DNA of 47,236 nucleotides from Leptothoe kymatousa TAU-MAC 1615 (GCF_018739865.1 NZ_JADOER010000005.1:1-47236); one strand, 5' to 3'. Shown: positions 25,484 through 34,426, counted from the first letter of the stretch. Made by a program: numbers and translations. Notes: a model not told the origin generated them from the letters alone.

Positions 25484-25898
25484 CCAGCCAGCCATTAAAA
25501 TCGCAGGTCACCATAGAACACTTAGTCAACTAGCACACCCACGTTTATTGCAATCTTGCAATATTGTGTAGCCGATCGAGGTTGTATAAATATACTTTGG
25601 CTAGAGCATGACGTTTAGCCGATATTGCAAGATGAATACACCAAGGCAAAGGGCATTGCTAACCCGCACAATACCCTTCGTAGGGGCGCATAGCAATGCG
25701 CCCTTTCATCTAGACGTCAGCCCATCCAATGGGTCGCCCACTCTAAACTGGGGGCTATTCCGAAGGCCATGTGGATAAAAAGCCGTGCCGGTCACAATGC
25801 GGAATCTACGCAAGGACCTGTGTGGTTAAAGGCTAGCCAGCCTTCTCTAGGGCGAGCTGCATATTCCTACATCACTGCCTACCCATGGATCTAGCCCA
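25484..25898 (+). promoter_or_regulatory. Intergenic region upstream of the lipoxygenase operon, with a palindrome
   Basis: This 415-bp gap holds a hairpin at 25684-25703 (arms GGGCGCAT and ATGCGCCC, loop AGCA) preceded by TAG, part of a repeat family also seen at 40493-40520. AT-rich sequence at 25540-25600 (GTATAAATATACTTTGG) could hold a promoter for the operon or for the upstream gene's 3' region. No gene is evident. Confidence 0.45.
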
Positions 25899-27773
25899 AT
25901 GACTGCAGGACAGCTACATCAAAGCCTCCAACTAAAGCGTCAAGAATATCAATATAACCACACCCATATTCCACCCATTGCCATGGTCGATACCCTGGCA
26001 GAGGAGGAAGAGTTTTCGCCTACCTGGCGGCTGATGGTCGCCAAGGTGGGCTTTGAGCTTTTAGTCAATACCATCATCGTTAATCGGGGTGATCGTGGTA
26101 AAGCTGGCGCGGCTGATGATGTTAAAGCTTTTCTGATCGAAACGTTTAAGGAAACCCTAGCAGAACGAAATCATTTATCTCGCCTGAAGGTGCTGTGGCA
26201 GGGGGCTAAGTTTATTCCTAAAATCTTGTTCGGCAGGCTATCGACAAATGCAGAAGAACTTGAAGAGTTAATCACGGACATTATTAAAAGTGTTAGCGGT
26301 GAATTTTTGCAAGAATTTGCGGCGAATGTGCAACAAAAGCTGAAGGTGGATTCTCCGAAAGGTAGGGGAGATGATCTAAAAGACTTTCAGGCGCTGTTTC
26401 AAACCATTGATCTACCGGAGTTTGCCTACACCTACGAAACCGATGAGGTGTTTGCATCGATGCGGGTGGCTGGCCCAAATCCGGTGATGATTCAACGGTT
26501 AACGACCCCCCAGGCAAATTTTCCCATCACTGAAGCCCATTACCAGAGGGTGATGGGCGACCAGGACTCATTCACACAAGCATTAAACGACGGACGGCTG
26601 TACATTGCAGACTATGGGATTTTAGCAACCGCCATCGATGGTTCTTTCCCCGGCAGGCAAAAGTATCTCTATGCGCCCATTGCGTTGTTTGCGGTACCCA
26701 TCAACGGCGATCGGCGGTTGCGGCCTGTGGCCATCCAGGCTGGCCAAAACCCACAAGACCATAACCTGATTACGCCTACGTCAAATTCCTATGCCTGGCT
26801 GTGCGCCAAGACGCTGGTACAGATAGCCGATGCCAATGTCCATGAGGCGGTTACCCATTTGGCTCGCACCCATTTGTTTATTGGGCCATTTGCGATCGCA
26901 ACCCACCGCCAACTCCTCGACAATCATCCTGTCAGCCTGCTCCTCAGGCCCCACTTCCAAGGTATGCTGGCCATCAACAATGCCGCCCAAGATAAGCTAA
27001 TCGCACCGAGGGGCGGCGTCAACAAAATTCTCTCCTGCACCATCGATTCATCGCGGGTCTTCGCCGTTCTCGGCGTACAAAGCTATGGCTTTAACTCCGC
27101 CATGCTGCCCACACAGCTACAACAACGGGGCGTTGACGATAGCCACTGCTTACCCAACTACCCCTACCGCGACGACGGCCTCCTCATTTGGGACGCTATC
27201 CACACCTGGGTGAGCGACTACCTCAAGGTTTACTACCCCAATGATGCCGCCGTACAACAAGATAGTAGCCTGCAAGCCTGGGCCCAAGAGCTTGTCTCCC
27301 ACGACGGCGGGCGGGTGGTGGAGTTTGGCGAAACCAATGGCCAAATCCAAACGCTGAACTACCTAATCGACGCCATCACCCTGATTATTTTTACCGCCAG
27401 CGCCCAGCACGCGGCAGTGAACTTTCCCCAAAAAGACATCATGAGCTACGCCCCAGCCATGCCCACCGCTGGCTACGCCCCCCTACACAACCTGGGGGAA
27501 CACACCACCAAAGAAGACTACTTCAGTTTGTTGCCCCCCCTGAGCCAGGCACAGGAACAGCTTAAACTACTCCATCTACTAGGCTCTACCCATTTCACCC
27601 AACTGGGCGAATATGGCCCAGGGTATTTCACCAATCCTGATGTGCAGGCTCCCCTGGGCCGTTTTCGCAACCGTTTAGACGAGATCACAGATACCATCCA
27701 CGAACGCAATCGCAACCGCCCCCCCTACGATTATCTATTACCCAAAAACATTCCCCAGAGTATCAATATTTAA
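25899..27773 (+). CDS. Lipoxygenase
   Basis: This 624-aa non-haem iron dioxygenase adds O2 to polyunsaturated fatty acids to give hydroperoxides. All iron ligands can be placed: His320 and His325 in THLARTHLFIGPFAIATHRQL-type sequence (H-x4-H), His504 and Asn508 in SAQHAAVNFPQ, and the C-terminal Ile624 in NIPQSINI, matching the plant ending. The residue aligned with soybean Ala542 (38 residues after the second His) is Ala363; in the Coffa rule Ala predicts S stereochemistry. No N-terminal PLAT domain is visible; the first ~180 residues are a helical extension. It is the first gene of a three-gene operon with an atypical P450 50 bp downstream. Confidence 0.92.
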   Translation: MTAGQLHQSLQLKRQEYQYNHTHIPPIAMVDTLAEEEEFSPTWRLMVAKVGFELLVNTIIVNRGDRGKAGAADDVKAFLIETFKETLAERNHLSRLKVLWQGAKFIPKILFGRLSTNAEELEELITDIIKSVSGEFLQEFAANVQQKLKVDSPKGRGDDLKDFQALFQTIDLPEFAYTYETDEVFASMRVAGPNPVMIQRLTTPQANFPITEAHYQRVMGDQDSFTQALNDGRLYIADYGILATAIDGSFPGRQKYLYAPIALFAVPINGDRRLRPVAIQAGQNPQDHNLITPTSNSYAWLCAKTLVQIADANVHEAVTHLARTHLFIGPFAIATHRQLLDNHPVSLLLRPHFQGMLAINNAAQDKLIAPRGGVNKILSCTIDSSRVFAVLGVQSYGFNSAMLPTQLQQRGVDDSHCLPNYPYRDDGLLIWDAIHTWVSDYLKVYYPNDAAVQQDSSLQAWAQELVSHDGGRVVEFGETNGQIQTLNYLIDAITLIIFTASAQHAAVNFPQKDIMSYAPAMPTAGYAPLHNLGEHTTKEDYFSLLPPLSQAQEQLKLLHLLGSTHFTQLGEYGPGYFTNPDVQAPLGRFRNRLDEITDTIHERNRNRPPYDYLLPKNIPQSINI

Positions 27774-27823
27774 TCCCTGCGCCCCTGATTTTTTGCCCCC
27801 TGCCCCCTCTCTTCCCACAAACA

Positions 27824-29182
27824 ATGGATATCACTGAACTAAAACACAAGCTACTCAAGTCACATAACAGTCAGGTGAAGCTCTCCAAACGCTTGGCCAA
27901 GGTGGGCTACGATAGCAAAATGGGTAGGCTGCTACGCCTCAAGCCCTACTACAGCGAAGGCATTACCATGCTCAAAGCATGGCGAGACTTTCTATACATT
28001 CGCAAAGAGCACATTGGCAACACATTCTTTGCCGTTGACCATGCCATCATGCACACCGACCATGATCAGGTAAAAGACCTGATGCAGGTGGAACCTCAAC
28101 TTCGGGGGAACGACCTCGGCATCATTCGCATTCTTTCGGATAGCTACATGTTGGGAAATCCCCTAAGTTTAGGGACCAATGGCCAACCCCACACAGGCAT
28201 CCGCAAAATCTTTCATCAGGCACTGCCCGACCCCTGGCACCATGCGGAAGCCCTGGGCAACTATGTAGATGACTTTCTCACGGACCACACCCGCCTAGGC
28301 ACTTTGCACATTGGCAACGACCTGCCCCGGTTTATGGTGAAGATTTTGCACCATCTCGTCTTTCGGCTCAATGTCTCAGAAGAAGAAGTGACTGGCTCCC
28401 GTGGGTACATCAAGGGGTTGCCCCTCGCCACCCTCCCCACATTCCTAAGTAAATATCTGCTCAGATTTAAGACCGGCCCTATTCTCAAGCATCGCAAAAG
28501 CCTCGTACAACAATATCAAGCCGCACCTACGTGGGCAGCCTATGCAGAAACCGGGAAACAGAATGGGTTAACCACCGCTGAAATCGCCAACGGGCTATTT
28601 GACATGATCCATATTGCCGGCACCGCTGGCACCAGTGCCCTCATGGGATCCGTCATCGGGGTTTTATGTCTCAATGACGCCCTCCGCCATGATGTCATCC
28701 AAGAGATTAATACCGTGTGGGACGGTTCCAAACCACCCAGCGGCGACAATCTACGCCAGGCCACTTTACTGCATAAGGTTGTTTTAGAAACCGCCCGCCT
28801 ATACCCTCCAGTACGTTTCGTCAGTCAGCTAGCCACCCGCTCCGGCGACGTCACCGTCGGCGAAACCAAATGCCCATTTCAAAAGGGAACACGTCTACTA
28901 GGGTCAATCTTTACCGCCAACCGAGATAGTCAACGATATATCAATCCCGACGATTTTTCAGTTGACCGAGACTTTTCAGATTTACTGTCCTGGAATGGCC
29001 ACGACCATGAGCGCGTTTGCCCAGGTCAGGCGCTTTCCATTGAACTCATCAAGGTATTTTGCATGTATCTCTTTACCCGATATCAATGGCGACAAATTAC
29101 CGAAGTGAAATGGGATTTTGAAAAAGTAACAGCAGTTACCCCCAATGAGCTAGAACTGCAAGGATTTGCGAAACAGGTTTAA
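27824..29182 (+). CDS. Atypical cytochrome P450, probable fatty-acid hydroperoxide-metabolising type
   Basis: This 452-aa protein has the K-helix ETAR (Glu322-Arg325) with LYPPVRFVSQ after it, and a haem loop NGHDHERVCPGQALSIELIK with Cys399. The loop is longer and lacks the usual F-x-x-G-x-R-x-C, recalling CYP74 (allene oxide synthase, hydroperoxide lyase) and CYP152 peroxygenases. The I-helix reads AGTAGT (265-270) where a monooxygenase has AG-x-(D/E)-T; the acid and the Thr are both lost. Together with its place 50 bp after a lipoxygenase gene, this suggests use of lipoxygenase hydroperoxides without a redox partner. The product (allene oxide, aldehyde, epoxy-alcohol or divinyl ether) cannot be told. 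Confidence 0.8.
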   Translation: MDITELKHKLLKSHNSQVKLSKRLAKVGYDSKMGRLLRLKPYYSEGITMLKAWRDFLYIRKEHIGNTFFAVDHAIMHTDHDQVKDLMQVEPQLRGNDLGIIRILSDSYMLGNPLSLGTNGQPHTGIRKIFHQALPDPWHHAEALGNYVDDFLTDHTRLGTLHIGNDLPRFMVKILHHLVFRLNVSEEEVTGSRGYIKGLPLATLPTFLSKYLLRFKTGPILKHRKSLVQQYQAAPTWAAYAETGKQNGLTTAEIANGLFDMIHIAGTAGTSALMGSVIGVLCLNDALRHDVIQEINTVWDGSKPPSGDNLRQATLLHKVVLETARLYPPVRFVSQLATRSGDVTVGETKCPFQKGTRLLGSIFTANRDSQRYINPDDFSVDRDFSDLLSWNGHDHERVCPGQALSIELIKVFCMYLFTRYQWRQITEVKWDFEKVTAVTPNELELQGFAKQV

Positions 29183-29297
29183 CCATGGCTGTAGTAGGAG
29201 TAGTAGAAGTAATAGGGGCACAGCGTGCCCTGGCCATCAAAATTCACTCAACAACAATCTAGATAGCATTGACCCAACCACAATTAAGGAGAACACC

Positions 29298-29846
29298 ATG
29301 ATCGGGACCGTAGTCGCTCAAAAGTTTGAAAACATTGCCACCTGGATGAAGCCCAAACAATCCACCGATCTCCCCCATGTGTTGAAAGGTGTATTTTTTA
29401 TGGATGGCAACCCCCTGCCCGATGATTGCATCACCATGTACAACCTGGACTGGGATGAACAACAGAATCGGTTGACATTGCCGGTCACGGCCCCCGCCCA
29501 GTGGACCTTTCACCGCAACCTCTTTGGCCTAGTCCTGCTGCGTGGCGCTCAACTGGCCGGGTTCCGATATAGTATCCAGTTTGAAGATGCTACCCTTAAA
29601 AATGCGCAAATTATCCCCATCGCCTTTGGCATCCCCGTACCGCGATGGATTGTGGATGCCACCATGTGCCAACACGAGGGCACGGAAAATGGAGAACTGT
29701 GGGACCGTAAAAATGTTTGGCTGGGGGGCGTACCCAGGGTAGGCGAATACGTTCTACGCCGCATTGTGGACGAAAATGGCCAGTACACCCCGGCCTTCCA
29801 AGATATGCTTAGCAAAGTGGACCCTGAATGTTTGGTAGTCCAATAA
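29298..29846 (+). CDS. Unrecognised protein in the lipoxygenase operon, 182 aa
   Basis: The start ATG 29298 (MIGTVVAQKFENIATW) is preceded by AGGAG at 29287-29291; the longer frame from 29166 lacks that support. The protein is soluble, with no signal or membrane segment. Visible features are many aromatic and hydrophobic strands (WTFHRNLFGLVLLRGAQLAG, RYSIQFEDATLKNAQIIPI), a conserved-looking FGIPVPRWIVDATMCQHEG stretch with one Cys-x-His, and WLGGVPRVGEYVLRRIV. I do not recognise a family. Its place 115 bp after the P450 gene suggests a role in the same oxylipin pathway, for example as a cyclase, reductase or lipid-binding partner, but this is inference only. Confidence 0.75.
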   Translation: MIGTVVAQKFENIATWMKPKQSTDLPHVLKGVFFMDGNPLPDDCITMYNLDWDEQQNRLTLPVTAPAQWTFHRNLFGLVLLRGAQLAGFRYSIQFEDATLKNAQIIPIAFGIPVPRWIVDATMCQHEGTENGELWDRKNVWLGGVPRVGEYVLRRIVDENGQYTPAFQDMLSKVDPECLVVQ

Positions 29847-29930
29847 TAAATACAGTGGCAACCATGGGCTAGGGCACAGAAACTTTCAACGGATAGTTTG
29901 GAGTAGTGAAAACCTGGCGGCGGCGATAGG

Positions 29931-30506
29931 TTACGAATCAGCCGCATCAAAACTGGCCAGGTACTGGCCATAGCCCGCCGCTTCTAAATCGGCCAGGGGG
30001 ATAAAGCGTAGCGCCGCCGAATTAATGCAGTAGCGTAGACCCGTTGGCGCTGGGCCGTCTGAAAACACATGGCCGAGATGGGAATCCCCCTGACGGCTGC
30101 GTACTTCGGTGCGCACCATAAAGAACGAACGGTCTTGCACCTCAACGATGTTCGCCGGTTCAATTGGCTGGAAAAAAGAGGGCCAGCCAGTACCGGAGGC
30201 AAACTTGTCTAAGGATGAGAACAGCGGCTCCCCCGACACCACATCCACATAGATACCTGGCTTTTTATTATTCCAGTAGGCATTTTTAAAGGGCGGTTCG
30301 GTGGCATTTTGCTGGGTTACGGCATACTGCTGTTCGGTCAGCGTAGCCTGCAGTGACTCATCATCCGGCTTCTGAAATACACCGCCGTTAGTCTGGGCCA
30401 CAGTTGGTGCCAAATTCAAGGTAGCCGCTTGCACCGGAGCAGGGGCAAAAATCGTTACCCCAGCTAGCATCACACACACCAGAATAATCCAGGAAAGTCG
30501 TCTCAT
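29931..30506 (-). CDS. msrB: Exported peptide-methionine (R)-S-oxide reductase
   Basis: I start it at ATG 30506 ([20 protein letters not shown]) because this gives a proper signal peptide ending APVQA; the frame extends upstream to 30626. The MsrB domain has [32 protein letters not shown] and [12 protein letters not shown], with the catalytic Cys in RYCINS. The zinc-binding CxxC pairs of many MsrBs are absent, as in the non-zinc subgroup. It repairs oxidised methionines in exported proteins, in periplasm or thylakoid lumen. It lies 144 bp downstream of gyrB on the same strand and converges on the lipoxygenase operon. Confidence 0.9.
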   Translation of the reverse strand: MRRLSWIILVCVMLAGVTIFAPAPVQAATLNLAPTVAQTNGGVFQKPDDESLQATLTEQQYAVTQQNATEPPFKNAYWNNKKPGIYVDVVSGEPLFSSLDKFASGTGWPSFFQPIEPANIVEVQDRSFFMVRTEVRSRQGDSHLGHVFSDGPAPTGLRYCINSAALRFIPLADLEAAGYGQYLASFDAADS

Positions 30507-30650
30507 TAGCCCCTTAACACTGCGTACAAATATATGGCCCGTAGCCGAAACGGACATCGTTTCAACAGCGGGCCTATAGTTAGCATAACGATATTTTGCG
30601 ACGATGTTTCTCATGGAGAGAAACAAACGCCAGCGGCACCTAGAGCTGAT

Positions 30651-32588
30651 CTAAATATCCAAATCTGCCATATTCAGCTTCGGACCGTAGGTTTCAATAA
30701 ACTCACGGCGGGGGGCGACTCGGTCACCCATGAGCACGGTAAATATGCGCTCTGCCTCGGCAGCGTCTTCAATTTCGACCTTTTTCAGGGTGCGGGTCTC
30801 TGGGTTCATGGTGGTATCCCATAGCTGCTGGGGCATCATCTCACCCAAACCCTTAAATCGCTGCACATTGTACTTGGCATTGTCGGGCAGGGCGCGGATA
30901 CCTCGCTGTAGTTCCTGCTCGCTATAGCAATAGGTGTGATTTTTACCGCGCTCTAGTTTGTACAGCGGCGGGCAGGCGATATACACAAAGCCTTGATCGA
31001 TCAGCGATCGCTGGTAGCGGTAGAAGAATGTGAGCAACAGGGTACGAATGTGGGCACCGTCTACGTCCGCGTCTGTCATCAGACAAATGCGATGGTAGCG
31101 CAGCTGGGCTGAGTCAAATTCTTCGCCCTTGATGCCTAAACCCAGGGCCGTAATTAACGACTGGACCTCGTTGTTTTTATAAATCTTGGCATCGTCGGTT
31201 TTCTCAATGTTGAGAATCTTGCCTCGCAGGGGCAAAATCGCTTGGAATCTGCGATCGCGACCTTGCTTGGCACTACCCCCCGCAGAATCCCCCTCTACGA
31301 TAAAGATTTCCGATTCTGCCGGGTCACGGGAGCTACAGTCCGCCAGCTTACCCGGCAGTGTAGACGACTCTAGCACCGACTTACGTCGCACCAGATCGCG
31401 GGCCCGGCGGGCCGCTTCCGCCGCATTAAAGGATTGGATGGCCTTCTCTAAAATCGAGTCCACCACACTGGGGTTGAAGTCGAGATACTCGCTCAGGGTT
31501 TCACCAATCAGCGAATCCACAATGCCGCGCACCTCGGTATTCCCCAGCTTGGTTTTAGTCTGGCCCTCAAATTCAGGCTCCGGCACCTTCACCGAAATCA
31601 CCGCCGTCAGACCTTCCCGAATATTTTCCCCCGCCAGGTTAGACTCGTTGTCCTTCCGCTTGTTGCGCTTACGGGCAAAGTTATTCATGGTGCGGGTGAG
31701 CACCGCCTTTAAACCCTCCAGGTGGGTGCCGCCATCCACGGTGCGAATGTTGTTGGCAAAGCCCATCAGGTTATCCGAGTAGGCATCCACGGACCATTGC
31801 AGGGCCGCTTCCACCTGCACCCCATTTTTCTCACCGGTGACATAAATAATGTCCGGATGGATATGCTGCTTCTCTTTATTAATATATTCAACGTATTCCC
31901 GAATACCGCCTTCATAGTAGTAGCGGTTGATCTTGGGCGCATCGGTCTTAAGCAGCTCTAGACGATGGTCGGTGAAGGTAATATCGACGCCCGCATTCAA
32001 ATAGGCCAGTTCCCGCAAACGCCCCGCCAGGGTGTTGTAGTCAAACTCAACGGTTTCAGTAAAGATGGTGTTGTCGGGCTGAAAGGTGACAGAAGTACCG
32101 GTGCGATCGCCCGCTCCGCTTTCTATTTTCAGTTCCCCCTGGGCTTCGCCGCGCTCATAGCGCTGCACATGTTCTTTCTTATTCCGCCAGACGGTCACTT
32201 CTACCCATTCAGATAGGGCATTGACCACGGACACACCCACACCGTGGAGCCCCCCGGATACCTTGTAGCCGCCGCCGCCAAACTTACCCCCGGCGTGGAG
32301 GACGGTCATCACCGTTTCTAGGGCCGACTTACCGGTGCGAGAATGCACATCAGTGGGAATTCCCCGGCCATCATCGGTGACCGTAACCGAACCATCTCGA
32401 TTCAAATCGATGGTAATCGTCTTACAATAGCCTGCTAGAGCTTCGTCAACGGAGTTGTCAACAACCTCGTAAACTAAATGGTGCAAACCCCGCGGCCCGG
32501 TGGTACCGATATACATCCCCGGTCGCTTGCGCACAGGCTCCAGGCCCTCAAGCACCTGAATCTGATCAGCACCATAGTTGGTTGTCAT
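30651..32588 (-). CDS. gyrB: DNA gyrase subunit B
   Basis: This 645-aa type II topoisomerase subunit starts at ATG 32588 (MTTNYGADQIQVLEGLEPVR). The GHKL ATPase domain has EVVDNSVDEALAG, VTDDGRGIPTD and GGLHGVGVSVVNALS. The TOPRIM domain shows EGDSAGGSAKQGRDRRFQAI and LMTDADVDGAHIRTLLLTF. Length matches bacterial GyrB without the enterobacterial insertion. GyrB hydrolyses ATP to drive negative supercoiling with GyrA, which is not adjacent. msrB follows on the same strand; miaA is divergent with a ~170-bp shared upstream region. Confidence 0.95.
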   Translation of the reverse strand: MTTNYGADQIQVLEGLEPVRKRPGMYIGTTGPRGLHHLVYEVVDNSVDEALAGYCKTITIDLNRDGSVTVTDDGRGIPTDVHSRTGKSALETVMTVLHAGGKFGGGGYKVSGGLHGVGVSVVNALSEWVEVTVWRNKKEHVQRYERGEAQGELKIESGAGDRTGTSVTFQPDNTIFTETVEFDYNTLAGRLRELAYLNAGVDITFTDHRLELLKTDAPKINRYYYEGGIREYVEYINKEKQHIHPDIIYVTGEKNGVQVEAALQWSVDAYSDNLMGFANNIRTVDGGTHLEGLKAVLTRTMNNFARKRNKRKDNESNLAGENIREGLTAVISVKVPEPEFEGQTKTKLGNTEVRGIVDSLIGETLSEYLDFNPSVVDSILEKAIQSFNAAEAARRARDLVRRKSVLESSTLPGKLADCSSRDPAESEIFIVEGDSAGGSAKQGRDRRFQAILPLRGKILNIEKTDDAKIYKNNEVQSLITALGLGIKGEEFDSAQLRYHRICLMTDADVDGAHIRTLLLTFFYRYQRSLIDQGFVYIACPPLYKLERGKNHTYCYSEQELQRGIRALPDNAKYNVQRFKGLGEMMPQQLWDTTMNPETRTLKKVEIEDAAEAERIFTVLMGDRVAPRREFIETYGPKLNMADLDI

Positions 32589-32759
32589 GCTTTCCTATCT
32601 CCTAAGACGGTCGCAAAGCCGCAGTAGCGTTAGAAATGAAATTGTGCCCTCGGATTCTAGCACAAAGGGGTTAAAACGGATTCTGAATGGATTTTAGAAG
32701 CCATATTTATTAGGGATGGATCAAAAAATTTTACACACAGAATATTTAGGCGTTTTTCG

Positions 32760-33761
32760 TTGGCTATAGAGAGTTTCCAAAATAGTTCCTATGTACCATC
32801 TCTGATTATAGTCGTTGGCCCCACGGCATCGGGTAAATCTGGCTTAGCTTTACAGCTGGCTCAACGACTAAACGGGGTAATTTTGGGAGCCGATTCGCGG
32901 CAAGTATATAAAGAATTTGATATTGGCACCGCTAAACCGAGCAAAGCGGACCAAGATTTAGTGCCCCATTATTTAATTGATATATGTAAACCGACAGCAA
33001 CTCTGACGGTGGCAGATTACCAGGGGGAGGCTCAACGGTTGATCTGTGACATTCATCGAGGCCAAGGGCAAATGCCCTTTTTGGTCGGTGGCACTGGGTT
33101 GTACGTCAATGCGATCGCAAAGGGGCTAATCATTCCTAAAGTTGCTCCCCAGGAAACCCTGCGTCAGCAGTTAGGGACCTTAGGCCAACCGCAATGTTAT
33201 GCATTTTTACAACAGGTCGATCCCGCTGCTACCCAACGCATCCATCCCAATGATGCTGTTCGCACCCTGCGCGCATTAGAGGTTTATTACGCCACTGGTC
33301 AACCCATTTCAGACCAGCAGGGGGAAAATCCACCGAACTATTCCATGGTTTACATAGGATTAGACTGCGGTGAAGACCTGCGCCAGCGGATTGAGCGACG
33401 CACCCACCAAATGATAGACGCTGGGTTTGTGGATGAGGTGGAAAGGTTGATCAATCGTTACGGTGGGGATTTGTCGCTACTAAATACATTGGGCTATGCG
33501 GAGATTAAGCAGTATTTGGCTGGGGATATTACGTTAGCTGAGGCGATTATGTTGACGGTGAGGCATACGCAGCAGTTTGCGAAGCGGCAAAGGACTTGGT
33601 TTAGGAAAGAAAGGGCGATTGAGTGGTTTGATAGCAATGATCCTGAATTAATTGGGAAGGTTTGGGGGTATTTGCAAGGGGAATTGGGTTTTCTCGGATC
33701 GGAGAGGGAGCAAAACCGGTTGCTTGGGGTCCCTCCGAGTTCCCCAAACCCCCATGGTTAG
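32760..33761 (+). CDS. miaA: tRNA dimethylallyltransferase
   Basis: This 333-aa enzyme transfers the dimethylallyl group to A37 of tRNAs reading UNN codons. The P-loop is VVGPTASGKSGLALQLA, followed by GADSRQVYKEFDIGTAKP, YLIDI and FLVGGTGLYVNAI, and the C-terminal LNTLGYAEIKQYL with KRQRTWFRKE. The start is a TTG at 32760 with no clear Shine-Dalgarno; no in-frame ATG precedes the P-loop. The last ~57 codons (from 33590) and the sequence after the stop are duplicated 529 bp downstream. The C-terminal tail after the family core (GSEREQNRLLGVPPSS) lies wholly in the duplicated unit and looks repeat-derived. Confidence 0.93.
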   Translation: MAIESFQNSSYVPSLIIVVGPTASGKSGLALQLAQRLNGVILGADSRQVYKEFDIGTAKPSKADQDLVPHYLIDICKPTATLTVADYQGEAQRLICDIHRGQGQMPFLVGGTGLYVNAIAKGLIIPKVAPQETLRQQLGTLGQPQCYAFLQQVDPAATQRIHPNDAVRTLRALEVYYATGQPISDQQGENPPNYSMVYIGLDCGEDLRQRIERRTHQMIDAGFVDEVERLINRYGGDLSLLNTLGYAEIKQYLAGDITLAEAIMLTVRHTQQFAKRQRTWFRKERAIEWFDSNDPELIGKVWGYLQGELGFLGSEREQNRLLGVPPSSPNPHG

Positions 33762-33897
33762 GGCGGAAACCGCCGCCCTAAGACCCGGCGGACTAGAGGG
33801 TTTGGGAATGTGGCAAATTGGGTTGAGGGGTCGTCGGTAAAGCGGTTTAGAATTGTGCGCTCGGTCGCGCACAATTCTAAAAAGGGTGATCTAAGGG
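33590..33897. repeat. Direct duplication, copy 1 (308 bp, includes miaA 3' end)
   Basis: This segment and 34119-34426 are aligned without gaps at an offset of 529 bp and differ at about five bases. Copy 1 covers the last codons of miaA, the stop, and a 15-bp hairpin at 33846-33881. Confidence 0.95.
33846..33881 (+). terminator. Perfect 15-bp hairpin after miaA
   Basis: The arms TTTAGAATTGTGCGC and GCGCACAATTCTAAA pair perfectly around the six-base loop TCGGTC. It lies 85 bp after the miaA stop. No long T-run follows. The duplicate at 34375-34410 keeps a perfect stem through a paired change. Confidence 0.7.
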
Positions 33898-34118
33898 GAA
33901 TGCACATAAATAAAATCCCCATCACAGAATATGTCGTAGGACCTCCTCCCCTTCTTAAGGGGAGGTGCCGTAGGCGGAGGGGTCTGGACCGATAGCGCTA
34001 ACTGTCGATAACCCCCTGTAAGTCCCCCTAAGCCCGAAGGGCAGGCTTCGCCAACGTAAGGGGGACAGCACACCTCAAACATGTCTCAAAGAGGTAGATT
34101 ATTTTCATGCAGACGCCT

Positions 34119-34426
34119 AAGGACTTGGTTTAGGAAGGAAAGGGCGATTGAGTGGTTTGATAGCAATGATCCTGAATTAATTGGGAAGGTTTGGGGGTAT
34201 TTGCAAGGGGAATTGGGTTTTCTCGGATCGGAAAGGGAGCAAAACCGGTTGCTTGGGGTCCCTCCGAGTTCCCCAAACCCCCATGGTTAGGGCGGAAACC
34301 GCCGCCCTAAGACCCGGCGGACTAGAGGGTTTGGGAATGTGGCAAATTGGGTTGAGGGGTCGTCGGTAAAGCGGTTTAGAATTTTGCGCTCGGTCGCGCA
34401 AAATTCTAAACAGGGTGATCTAAGGG
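34119..34426. repeat. Direct duplication, copy 2 (308 bp)
   Basis: This matches 33590-33897. It carries a 57-codon fragment of the miaA 3' end (RTWFRKERAIEWFDSNDP) without the rest of the gene, plus the second hairpin (34375-34389 with 34396-34410: TTTAGAATTTTGCGC and GCGCAAAATTCTAAA). The frame at 34081-34290 is therefore a gene fragment, not a gene. Confidence 0.95.

Noticed and set aside
34081..34290. 69-codon ORF resembling the end of MiaA
   Set aside because: It is the duplicated 3' fragment of miaA without catalytic domain or ribosome binding site.
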